From positions 3,534,001 through 3,598,000 of the forward strand of contig OZ005707.1 of assembly GCA_963930775.1 (NCBI GenBank): a stretch of 64,000 bases of DNA, given 5' to 3'. The translations under genes were made by a program, and so were the position numbers. Numbering within the stretch: the stretch's first letter is position 1; the number at the start of each line of letters is the position of its first letter. Below, piece after piece: positions 30,116-40,402 of this stretch. A model generated the notes under the pieces. The model did not search any database. It worked only from the letters and a program-made list of their open reading frames with translations, and was not told the origin of the DNA. Origin of the DNA: Cliona cf. orientalis. Taxonomy: Eukaryota > Porifera > Demospongiae > Clionaida > Clionaidae.

Positions 30116-31149
30116 ACTGTAGCACCACTTTTATAGACAACAGCGAGGCAATGCGGATAGAGACTACTTAGTACGTACACTGGTACTGTCTGCAATAGCA
30201 ACAGTAACCCGCGCGCGGGCAATTCTGCTGGCTATTTTTAGCATCCAGCTGGCTATGAATAGACCAAGCAGGTTTGGCTTCCATAGAATAGAATTTGTGG
30301 TCACCCATGCCCACAGTATGTCTGGTTGACCACACAACAGCCAACGTTATGGTTGGCTGCATTTGCATTTTGACATGCACAACCTTCAACCAACTTGCAA
30401 ACCTCTGTAAACATATGTGACAGTCTCTGAGAAAACCCGGCATATGGGATTTTTTATGAAAGTTGAGTTTTGTGTATGGTTGATAAGCTCTACCATAGAG
30501 CTATATAACCTGTATTCAAGTTTCAGACCGACTGTGCGCTTCGTTGTGGAGATACAGCGCTTTGTTTGCGATCGCACCACACCCCCAATAATCGAGAAAT
30601 TACGGTCCAAAGGCATTGCTATGCACGCGTATGGCGTTACGCGGAAATCAATAGGCCATGTTCATTATTATTATTCCAAATAATGTGCACCGCCTCCAGG
30701 GGTACTGCTGCTCTAGCAGCTGCAGCGCGCCTTTTTACATGACATGCACTAGTTTTGACAGGTGAGACTTATGTATCTACAAAAAGAACGCTATCTTGGC
30801 CACCTGTTGAATAAGTAATACCAGAGTAAGTATACTAACCTAGCTACTACTGGGGGTCCTGGCACTTTCCAGAATTCATAAGCAGCATTTTAGCTAGACC
30901 CTTCCAGGAAGCCATTCTTTTTCAGTACATCGGGTGGGTTTGAGCGTGGCTAGTCAGGGACAAGTTGCAAATTCAATCCTCTACTGTCTGACAGGTTTTA
31001 GCTTGACCTGCACCTTGTGCAATCAACTGCAGAGACGGGGCGGGGCTGCTATGGCTTCCTTACCACTGTGGTTTAGGGCACCACTGTATTTACCACATAC
31101 CCCAGGCTATGCATTATGCATGCAACATATTCCACAATTTTTAACAGAA

Positions 31150-32972
31150 ATGGTTCATTCCTGTGCTGTACTTGGCTGCACAAACAAAGAGGAGTGTAAA
31201 GGACTGAAATTTTACACATTACCTAAGAAGAACGATAGTCTGCCGCAAATATTTCCATGGCAAAAGTGCATACCAACACAAGTACCAGCACCAGCTATGA
31301 TCCCATCAGATATTGTTGATCACAACCATTGCTATTGCTCATTGGATTTTCAGTCACCTTCTATAGTACTACATCCCGGATCATCATATTTAACTCCAAT
31401 TCTTGCAAGTGATATAATACCTCTACAAACACCTACGTGCCATAGACTTACCATAGATGCAGCTACCCTCACAGATCTCTCTATCCAACCTACTTCGTCG
31501 TTTTGTATTGAGCTTTTCACTAATAATAATGATGCTATCCAATTTTATACTGGCTTTGAGAGTTATAATATTATGCTAATAAGTTCCTTTAAATTCCTTG
31601 GAGATGACGTTAACCATCTGCAATACAAAGATACAAGCACTGAACCATCTACTCGTGTGCATTCTGAAGAAACCCGAGGTGCCCCAAGATCGTTGACGCC
31701 ACTAAATGAATTCTTCTTAGTCCTATGCCGTCTAAGATGTGCTTTATTGGTTAATGATATTGCGTATCGCTTTGGTGTATCACGAGCAACAGTATGTCGA
31801 ATTTTTACAACATGGATTAATTTTTTATACTATTCATTATAATTATATATACAACGAAAAATATTTTTCAGAGCGACAATTTTCTTATATAGTCCGTGTC
31901 ATTACATGAGGGCATGGATACGCGTCTTGGAAGCGCCCGGTTGCTATGAACGCGCAGCGCGCGCGGGCGGAGAGAAAGTCCGCACTACAAGGCTCAGGAT
32001 TGGTCAGAACTGTAGGGCCGTGTGCACAAAGAAGAGTGGCCTTAATGCCTCGGGCCATAGCTACAGCTAGAGACGCATTTTGTCGATCGAATGATCGGCA
32101 GAAAGCGCCGCGCGTTTCGAGAGGCCGGCTTGCTAAGCAGGCGCTGGCGCTGGAGCCTCGAGCGAAGCGAGAGGCAAAGTCTGTTCTTTGTCATACCTGT
32201 CAGTAGTCCGGTAACGACATTCGAGCAGAGCGAGAACGTCGCCATTGCACACTTAGTTGGAGGGGTGTGGCCTCTGCAACCGCTTCTGTCTGCGCATGAG
32301 CACGGTACTAATGTGTGAGCATGTACTGTTATTAAATACATGATCATGCATGCTAGCCACATTATCCCATGATTGTGACATTAAACATACTTGTTTAAGG
32401 AAATAAATATATGGCCATCCAGACAACAAATTGATGACTTTATGCCTCAAGCTTTTAAAGATATATATCCTACAACCCGGTGTATAATAGATGCTACAGA
32501 AATATTTATTCAGACTCCATCTAACCCCCAAGCACAGCAATTAACATTTTCTTCGTATAAAAATCATAATTACACCATCAGGAGGAGTATGCTTTGCATC
32601 TAAACTGTATGGAGGTAACATATCAGATCGGAACGATGTGGCATTCTGTCCCTATTAGAGCCAGGAGACTCTATCATGGCAGATTGAGGATTCACCATCG
32701 CCGACTTGCTAGAGTTAAAGAGAGTAGCTTTGAACATCCCACCAATGAAAACGAGCGATCGATTTACGCAAAGAGAATTGACCATAACACGTAGGATTGC
32801 GAATCTAAGGATACACGTTGAACGCGCCATAGGAAGAATAAAAAAAACTGTAAACTACTACTCAATGATATTCCAAATAATATGGCTCGTGTGGCTGATC
32901 AAATATTCTTTGTGTGTGCATTTTTATCCAATTTTCATGGTCCTTTGTGCAATAGTGACAAAAAAAAATTAA
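31150..32972 (+). pseudogene. THAP-DDE_Tnp_4 transposase of ISL2EU-like element, broken
   Basis: The ATG at 31150 opens a truncated THAP zinc finger (MVHSCAVLGCTNKEECKG, then FYTLPKK). The segment near 31550 (FYTGFESYNIMLISSFKFLG) and a helix-turn-helix (NDIAYRFGVSRATVCRIFTT) lead to FLYYS at about 31835. A foreign segment of about 560 bp follows. The frame resumes at 32394 (FKEINIWPSRQQIDDFMP, YPTTRCIIDATEIFIQTPS with the first Asp). After frame changes near 32585 come LYGGNISDR and, in another frame, IMAD with a stop inside the conserved DRGF-like motif, then LNIPPMKTSDRFTQREL and IHVERAIGRIK (Glu region). A last frame change gives ARVADQIFFVCAFLSNFHG. Multiple breaks make it non-functional. 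Confidence 0.82.
31836..32393. mobile_element. Insertion inside the THAP-DDE gene
   Basis: The transposase frame stops after FLYYS and resumes with FKEINIW at 32394. The GC-rich intervening 560 bp have no such frame and no canonical donor, so this looks like an insertion rather than an intron. Its last 85 bp match about 25770-25866. Exact ends were not determined. Confidence 0.5.
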
Positions 32973-34782
32973 AAATTGGTATACATACACTTGTAGTTTG
33001 AATAATCTTGGGAAGAAGACAAATTGGGATACAAGATTTCAGGGAGCATAAAGAAGAAATAAGTGCTTAAATTTAGGCAAACAGGTATTGATCCATAAAT
33101 CAGAATTGAAATTGATTGTTTGCACATGAAAATCTTTAGTAGTCCAAACAACAAAATCACACGCGTGTGCACACCAGTAATAGCCATTTGGCCCATAACT
33201 TGAAAATAATACTCATGGTTTACCTTTAATTGACACTTATTATTAATTATATTACAATACAATGATTTTGCTTCGGTACAGGCCTCTTTGACTGTCATAT
33301 CTCTAGCACTGAAGGGGCACTTAACCTCAACAAGCTTTATGGAGTGACCAGCCTCATCCACTACAATACCATCTGGTGATGCTCCTAAATAGCTGGACTC
33401 GTCTAAAAAATTCCTGCTTTTTATAGAGATAAAGTACTGGGTAACGTTCGTGAATACTCTTGCAATGCCACTGGTTCGTGTTTGTGACCCCATTGCAATG
33501 CCTTAACAGCTGGACTTAGCGATGTGTATAGCAGTTGACTGACCAGTGAAGTGTGTTGTCGTACGCGCTTTATGACTACCCCAAACTTGGAAGCTGTTAT
33601 CCTAAACTGACGTTCCTCAAACCACCGTCTGGAGAGGCTTTGCACCCTGGTCTCCACCTCTACTTTTGCTCTCTGCTCCTTGGAGTACTTCAAGTGGTCA
33701 ACAAATTCCAAAGCAGCCTTGAATATGTCTGATAGATTGAGTGGTTGTGGTTGGCTTTGGAGCTGTTTGAGAAACTTTTCTCTCACTACTGGTGGAGGAG
33801 GTGGAAGGGTGCATATTGGGGAGCGTGATCAACTCTGTGCATTTGGTTGCATGGGTGTAGATAACTTTTTCGTAGTGGGGGGCTTGTGTTGCCACGCCCA
33901 ATTTTGTGACCACTCCTACTTATTATTAGATTATCACCCTAGCAGTGATGTTATAAATAAATTAAGTGGCTCGTCCCTTTTTGCAAAAATGAAAGTATTA
34001 TACCAAGGACTTATCTAGCCGTGGCTCGATGAGCCCTTTATTGTACACAGATCATGGTGAAAAATCTGGGGGGGCTTCAGCCCCCCTAGCCCCCCCATTA
34101 TCTACACCCTTGCGGTTGAGGTAGTAGATGGAGGAGGACTATGTCCTTTCCAGTCTTCTCCAGGTCATGCCGCAAGGTCTGAATCCTACTCTCGAGACTT
34201 GGTGTGGATCGAGATGACGACGGTCGTGGATCATAAGTTGCTGATGGTTGAGGCTTGTTTTTTTCCCGTATTTGTACTTAATGAAGGTGATATCTTCTGC
34301 TGGACGAGATTCCAGTTTCTTTTTTCGTGGTTGGTTCCACTTCTGGAGCTCTGATGTGCATGACTGAGGTGACCTTAATTGTTTACTTTCACAAAACTTC
34401 TCCAGGGCATAACATAGGGCACAGATGTGCTTGCAGCTTCCAGTAGGGCCAGCACCGGCAGGACAGCCGCAAGAAGCTGTCAGCACATAACCATTACTAT
34501 CCATTGTTAAATTATAATATTATATAAAATATCTTTCTTCATCTCAGGTAGGCATATGCATTTAATTTTGTAGATGTCATTATGAGTAGCTACGAATACC
34601 GATTGGATGTGACCAGTTTTAAATAGGGGGAAAGCATGAGAGCTTAGGTCCTTGTAATCGTTCATGGGACGACCATCATCAGCTAATCTGGTCACAAAAT
34701 AAGTTATCATATGATCCATGTAGAAGTTTGGGATTGTGGCTTCCTCCAATTTTGTCCATTCCATGTTCTGTGTGTTATGCAT
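32969..34782 (-). pseudogene. SWIM zinc finger and YqaJ-type nuclease gene of ISL2EU-like element, broken
   Basis: Read right to left. 34782-34507 is an N-terminal block (EATIPNFYMDHMITYF, CICLPEMKKDILYN). 34504-34139 is a SWIM finger with CGCPAG..GSCKHICALCYAL. A 265 bp MITE follows (33849-34113). 33786-33440 is the start of the nuclease domain (RRWFEERQFRITASKFGVV, ALQWGHKHEPVALQEY). After a frame change near 33450 comes the catalytic core YLGASPDGIVVDEAG, LVEVKCPFSARD and YYFQVMGQMAITG. The Asp, Glu-x-Lys and Gln motifs are those of YqaJ/lambda-exonuclease-type enzymes. Convergent with the transposase. Confidence 0.82.
33849..34113. mobile_element. MITE in the YqaJ gene
   Basis: Ends GCATGGGTGTAGATAA and inverted GCAAGGGTGTAGATAA, with GGTT directly on both sides. 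C/G runs (CCCCCC) lie inside the right end. 265 bp. Confidence 0.75.
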
Positions 34783-35403
34783 AAATCACAAATTAAATCA
34801 GTTGGTGAGGCCAGCTACTTTCCCACTTCCTGGAAGCCATAGCAGCCCAGCCCCGCCCCGTCCCTGCAGTTGATTGCACAAGGTGCCGGAGGTCAAGCTA
34901 AAACTTGTCAGACAGTAGAGGATTGAATTTGCAACTTGTCCCTGACTAGCCACGCTCAAACCCACCCGATCGAAGTACTAAAAAAGAATGGCTTCCTGGA
35001 TGCGTCTAGCTAAAACGCTGCTTATGAACTCTGGAAAGTGTCAGGACCCCCAGTAGTAGGTTAGTATACTTACTCTGGTATTGCTTATTCAATAGGTGGC
35101 CAAGATAGCGTTCTTTTTGTGGATATGTAGTAGAAAATCTCGCCTGTCAAAACTAGTGCATGTCATGTAAAAAGGCACGCTGCAGCTGCTAGAGCAGTAC
35201 CCCTGGAGGCTGTGCGCGTTATTTGGAATAATAATAATGAACATACATTGTCTATAATTTAATAAAATAATTAATGGACCTGGGTGGAGCCGTTCGAAAT
35301 GAACGTAAAGATCGAGCAAGAGTTGAATTTCGTTGTTGACAATGACAGCCGATTGTTCTTAGATGCCCAAGAAGTTAAAAAGGTGAGCGAACGTACAGTA
35401 GTT

Positions 35404-35620
35404 TAGTCTCGTTCCCAGACCCCATCACGCACGCGAGGAAAGGGTCTGGGGACATTGGAGGCCTTTTCTTGGTCGTGCGCACCATCACGTGACTGCACGT
35501 GCTCCAATACAAACCTATGCAAATAATCACATGATTGCTGAGCTTGCAGAACCAAGAATCGGCACCAATGTCCCCAGACCCAAATCCTCCTTTTGGGGGT
35601 GGGGTCTGGGGACGAGACTA
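35404..35620. mobile_element. MITE (TAGTCTCGT ends) with 9-bp target duplication
   Basis: Ends TAGTCTCGTTCCCAGACCC and inverted TAGTCTCGTCCCCAGACCC. ACAGTAGTT is duplicated at 35395-35403 and 35621-35629. Related to 11062-11330. Confidence 0.9.
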
Positions 35621-35874
35621 ACAGTAGTTTGATGAATCTAGCTGTATCTAGGTAGAGAATTCTAATTAGCGCCCATAGCAACGGGCTCCGTGTATGGCAG
35701 CGGTACAGACTAGGTAGGTCAAAATGAAGGCTTATTTCGCCTTTGTAATATATGGTTAGCCTCCGTAGACGACGGCAAAGGTTAGTAGAAAGGTTCTTTG
35801 GCATGAGTATGACAAAAACTCAACTTTGACATTTTTTGACTTCAGGTACTAAAAACCAGACTACCTTGTACCTA

Positions 35875-36562
35875 AACGGGATTGGAAACTGCTCACGTGA
35901 GCAATAGAACGTACGTATACGTACGTGTATGCGCACTCCGTGTTATAGTTTGCATTCTTGGATAGACCCGTTGCTATGACAATTTAAGCAAAAAATGACC
36001 AAAAATGGCGACCGCAGTGCACTAATAGCAGCGAAATAACACTAATAGCAGCGAAATAACAGTAGTTTCGAACTTGAACAAGGCTTATTCCAGTGAAGGA
36101 GTCCCTACTCTAAACGTGGCCAGCAAAATTGAATTTCCTAAGTCTCTCTGGTCTACGCTACAGTCCCACAAAGTCCAAGAAGCAAAAATGGCTGATCAAG
36201 AACTGTTTATTTCAGTGTGTCGGTGCAGTGGCTTTGCCCTTGCCACCATTTCTGGATGCGCTGTCTTATTTGAGCAAAAAATGGCCAAAAATGGCGACCG
36301 CAGTGCACTTATCGACTAAGCAGCGAAATAACAGTAGTTTCGAACTTGAATAAGGCTTATTCCAGTGAAGGAGTCCCTACTCTAAACGTGGCCAGCAAGT
36401 TTGAGTTTCCGAAGTCTCTCTGCTCTATGCTACAGTCCCACAAAGTCCAAGAAGCAAAAATGGCCGACTTTTGGCCCTTTTCACGGCCTGCTCACTCACA
36501 AACCATAACACGGAGTGCGCGTACACGTTCTATTGCTTACGTGAGCAGTTTCCAATCGCGTT
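35875..36562. mobile_element. TA-flanked element with ~70-bp inverted ends and internal duplication
   Basis: Ends begin AACGGGATTGGAAACTGCTC and inverted AACGCGATTGGAAACTGCTC, with TA at 35873-35874 and 36563-36564. A segment of about 180 bp (AAAATGGCGACCGCAGTGCA onward) occurs twice in direct order (about 36003 and 36288). Frames at 36074 and 36346 come from this duplication. Confidence 0.8.
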
Positions 36563-36589
36563 TACATAGTCAATGTAGTATCTACAAGT

Positions 36590-37926
36590 ATAAAAAATAA
36601 TTGAATAAAATTTAAAGATGAAGTAGGGATGGCAATGCCAAAAAGTTTACAAACAAGATTTGTAGGGATAAGAGATAATCACAACCACTATACATCCCTA
36701 CGCTTGCTTTTCTCGATTATTAGCTACAGACCTATTGATGTTGACTTGTTCAAGACCTACTATCCTTGGAGTGTTCTTGACTTGTATGTGGAAGAAATTC
36801 ATGTTCTCCCTGTCAGTCAATTTTTATTATTAATGATCCCCATGCTACTCAAAAAGCAAGCGTAGGGATGTATAGTGGTTGTGATTATCTCTTATCCCTA
36901 CAAATCTTGTTTGTAAACTTTTTGGCATTGCCATCCCTACTTCATCTTTAAATTTTATTATACTTGTTTCTGCTCTTTTTTTATTGCAACTACAGAAGAT
37001 GAGAGGCGAGTTCGCAAGTGCGCAAAAGTAGTAGCCACGCCCCTATATATGCTTTATGCATCTATGCTTTATCGTTAACTTGATATAGCATAGATGCCAA
37101 AGAAGGCTGTTTCTGGCGGCCAAGTAACTGTGAGACTCTAGTAGCTTTCATTTATTTTATCGACTATCATCTTTGTCACTGCTGAGCTGGCTGTTATGCC
37201 GACTGCTGAGGGCCGTGCCGCACCTGTACGTTGAGGCCTCGAGTATCCACATCCCAGCGCAACACTAGCCTCTTGCTAGGTTCGCTATATCGCGCTCACA
37301 CTGGCCTAGCAAGCTCGCGCGGGAGAGCCAGGCTGGCGCTTAGCTATGGCTAAGCTATAGGCGCTAGCTTGGCTAGGCTCGAGGCCAAGCGCAAGCGCTA
37401 GCTAGCTAGCTACAATTAACCGCGCTCGCGCTAGCGGCGGTGGTGCGCGCCACTGATTACAGTCACATGACTTCACCATGGCAACATATTATGAGCATGC
37501 GCATTATATGACAAAAATGGCGTATCAAACACACCCTTTTCGTTAAAGTGCCGTACACACCCACCATTACGTAATTAGAGATAACGCAAAACTAGCGTGT
37601 CATGGACCTGCGCGCTACAAAATGGAGCGGATTTATACTCAAACTAAGATGAGCGGTCCAGACAGTCTTGAGTTAGCCCTGATAATGAAAAAGAAAGAAG
37701 AAAGATTGACAAATGGCCTATTTTTTTAACATCTGGTTCTGACGTGTACAATTGTTTTGATGAATGATCTTGGTCTTGTTAGATGCACAATTTGCTGGAG
37801 ATTCTGATTTTCACACTTAGAAATTTCACAAAATTACCTATTTTGAGGTATTTGCGTATTTGTAATGTATTACATATATGGCATATCCGGGCCATCCCTA
37901 CTTATAGAGTCTACCGACTCTATGAT
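36590..37926. repeat. Dispersed repeat, copy 2 (uninterrupted)
   Basis: Counterpart of 9294-10189 plus 13944-14376. The junction at about 37484-37490 (ATGGCAACATATTATGAGCA) is the empty site of the Tigger-like element. The left inverted repeat at 36613-36710 and its partner at 36845-36955 surround a short open frame (RPIDVDLFKTYYPWSVLD). Confidence 0.8.
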
Positions 37927-37989
37927 ATAAAAACGCACATTGCGGGAATAGCACGCGGATCCCATGTGCCGGGTTTTGTCAGATACAGT

Positions 37990-38140
37990 CACATATAGGA
38001 AAACTTCAAAGGGCTGTAACTTTAATTCTAAGGCGTGAATCAAAATGTTCTCATGTCAAATCTCGTTTTTCAATCCATTCTGTGTGCTCATGTAAAAATT
38101 ACGTCCCCAAGTGCTCCCAAACCCTCCAACAAACTTTTTA
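37990..38140. repeat. Right part of the CTAAGCAG-family copy broken at 27690
   Basis: Resumes with GGAAAACTTCAAAGGGCTGT and continues with the standard right half of the family. Together with 27495-27690 it makes one nearly complete copy. Confidence 0.75.
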
Positions 38141-38900
38141 CCCCGCGCGCATGCGCAAGGGGTAAAGTAATCGGTTGTGTCGTCATTAGCACAAAAATCG
38201 CCATTTCTCGAGATGTAGGCGTCTAAGCGACTCATAAGCACAAAGAATCAATCAAATTCGGCGAAAAAATGGCTTCAGTGTGCGTCAAATCCAAGGATAT
38301 GGTCCACGAGCGTCACAAATAGTGCCGTTTGTTGGCCACCGTAGCCACGCCTATCGACAGTGTCCATTAATGCATGATGCATGCCCATTATGCTTTCTGC
38401 TCATGCGCACAGCTAACAAGCGTATGACTGGTAAAGATCGTCGATGTTCTAAATATTGCTCGTGATGTCTATAGTGACTGAAATCTGAAGCCCCATGGGA
38501 CATTGTAAGATAGCTATACTATTATTATAACAAAAATATAGGTACAAGTTTCATATCTTTCTAGTCTGAGTGTGCCCATTAGTGCATAAAGATCGTCGAC
38601 GTTCTAAATAATGCTCGTGATGTCTATAGTGACTGAAATCTGAAGCCCCATGGGACATTGTAAGATAGCTATACTATTATTACAACAAAAATATAGGTAC
38701 AAGTTTCATGTCTTTCTAATCTGGGTGCAGAGAGTGCTGTTTCAAGTATCACTGGGACAACTAAGCAGCATTTCCATTATTTCTCTCAAGTTCACAAAAT
38801 TATAGCCATGCACCGAAAGTAAATCTATAGATTGGGCAATGTGCGGGCGGGGTATGTGCTCTACAGAGCTCTAGTTTTTTCTTAGTGTTTAACTACTTAG
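38141..38900. repeat. Stretch with a 155-bp tandem duplication
   Basis: AAAGATCGTCGATGTTCTAA starts at 38433 and again, with one change, at 38588. About 140 bp of each copy match. No gene recognised. Confidence 0.7.
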
Positions 38901-38904
38901 TGTA

Positions 38905-39290
38905 TAACAAGCAAGCCGATACACTAAGCAGAAAAACAATTATTGTCCGGAAAACACCACAAAGTACTGATGGAATGCATAGGAGAGCCATAAATGCAAG
39001 AAAACCCTTAGTAGAACCTTATAATGCAAGAAAACTCTTGAGTAGAGCCATAGGAGCAATATACATGTTGGGTCAACATACCTCGCGCACCCGTAATTTT
39101 TTTTATGGGCAAATATTGCAAATGCATGGCTTCCTATACAAACATATGGGAACCTTTAAAGAGCCATAACTAATTCTAAGGTGTGAATCAAAATTCCATT
39201 TGGTCAAACCTATTACTTCGACCCATTTTGCGTGCCCATGTAAAAACTGTGCCCCCCAAATCCCTCATGAATTAGATTACAGTGCTACTG
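38905..39290. repeat. CTAAGCAG-family short copy
   Basis: Starts ACACTAAGCAGAAAAACAAT near 38931 and keeps the landmarks GCAAATGCATGGCTTCC and TGCGTGCCCATGTAAAAA. Confidence 0.75.
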
Positions 39291-40003
39291 AGCAAGAGAG
39301 TAAATAATTACCAGTGTATGATTTATTGCAAGTTTCTATTCTGTTCTCACTTATTACCCAGTTAGGTCAATGGATGGACTATCTACATCTCAAGTGATAG
39401 GCTGAGCTCACCTTTCATAGGGCTTCAGTATGCAAAAATGTCCGAAAAGTATTGAATATTACGTTAGGCACTCTATCACAACACTCGGTTATAGTTAAGA
39501 ACACCCATTTGAGATGAAGATAGGCACCAATAGGATACACCTTTGTGCCAAATATGAAGTCTTAACTACAAACAGTCTTGGAGAGGTTTACAAAAATATG
39601 GCCAACTTAAGTTAGGCACTCAATCTTGCATGAAATTTTTAGTTAAGAGCTGATATTACACTTTATGCATCCTTATGCATGAACAATCCTAGTGTATGCA
39701 TGGAACTGCGAATATTTTGCAGTAAACACCGAATCCGGAAGCAAACATTTCTGCCAGTTGCTCCAGACGGGTCACGGTCCTCGTTGATGACGTTGCCCTG
39801 AACGCATGTGCATTAAAATGACGTTTTAATTGACCATGCCCTCTGGCGATCTGAAACGAGACGATGGCGAGAATGGCGTTGTAAACGTCAAACGTTGAGA
39901 AGCTCATCGCTTCTTATCTATCTAAATGAGGTAAGATACTAGCAACAGTCGGGTCAATAACGTTTTTCTCCCTCCAAAGCCTCAAAAGAAGAGTGGTAGT
40001 CCG
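39291..40003. other. Between repeats; weak candidate exon on minus strand
   Basis: A minus-strand frame at 39689-39907 starts at an ATG (MSFSTFDVYNAILAIVSFQ, then RGHGQLKRHFNAHAFRATS) and has non-random-looking composition, but no family match or clean donor. Otherwise nothing seen. Confidence 0.2.
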
Positions 40004-40395
40004 TGTTGAAAATTCTTACAACTAGAATCTGTATCTAGCCTGCGCAGCGTTAGATCTCGCCACAATACAAGCTTCAACTTCTCAATAAAACACTATTATA
40101 ATTGACAACTTAAACAGCAGTAAAATGAAACACAACTGACTTACTTATATAGAATAAAACTGGTCAAACTGGTTTTTAGAGAATATTCTAGAAGAAAATC
40201 TGCAAAAACACGCACAGACAGGTTCACACAAAAGCAGACAGGTTCACAGAGATAACACTACACATTCACACAATTAGAGTATTGCACAACTCAACACTAG
40301 ATAATATTAAAGTATTGCACAACTCAACAATAATTATTAAGAATGATTGCACAACCAATTAAGTTGATATTACGTCAAAAGTGGACCTTTCAACA
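40004..40395 (-). repeat. 3' LTR of the copia element
   Basis: 392 bp. On the minus strand it starts TGTTGAAAGG immediately after the polypurine tract and ends TTTTCAACA, giving TGTTG...CAACA. The segment TTGAGTTGTGCAATACT is repeated inside. Confidence 0.85.
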
Positions 40396-40402
40396 CTCCT
40401 CC

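Larger units (their letters stand above)
27693..30407. mobile_element. IS630/Tc1-type transposon, two genes, apparently intact
   Basis: Terminal inverted repeats of about 60 bp begin CAGAGGATTGCAAGTTGGTT (left) and CAGAGGTTTGCAAGTTGGTT (right, read inwards). TA lies on both sides (27691-27692, 30408-30409). It contains a 320-residue DD34E transposase (plus) and a 333-residue uncharacterised protein (minus), tail to tail. Neither frame has a stop. A (GT)n run lies between them at about 28972-28990. Confidence 0.9.
30658..35244. mobile_element. ISL2EU-like transposon with ~390-bp terminal inverted repeats
   Basis: The left end (TGTTCATTATTATTATTCC, 30660) and right end (same, inverted, ending 35244) start inverted repeats that continue to about 31065 and 34827. 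Inside, a THAP/DDE_Tnp_4 transposase (plus) and a SWIM-YqaJ nuclease gene (minus) converge. This gene pair is, to my knowledge, diagnostic of ISL2EU elements. It is inserted in the GTGAC-ended repeat, whose interrupted sequence continues at 35271. Both genes are broken, so the copy is dead. Confidence 0.85.
30414..37990. mobile_element. GTGAC-ended non-autonomous element, expanded by nested insertions
   Basis: The left piece 30414-30655 (GTGACAGTCTCTGAGAAAAC) and right pieces at 35271-35855 and about 37927-37990 (ending GTCAGATACAGTCAC) align in order to the unbroken 665 bp copy at 62681-63345. ATAT flanks both outer ends. The pieces are separated by the ISL2EU-like element, a MITE (35404-35620) and the segment 35856-37926. 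Its host is the CTAAGCAG-family copy broken at 27690. Confidence 0.75.

Noticed and set aside
31946-32206. 86-codon Arg/Ala-rich frame
   Set aside because: It lies within the GC-rich insertion that splits the THAP-DDE gene; composition explains the open frame.
31836-32393. Intron in the THAP-DDE transposase
   Set aside because: No GT donor lies after the last aligned codon and the segment has foreign composition plus a repeat shared with 25.8 kb.
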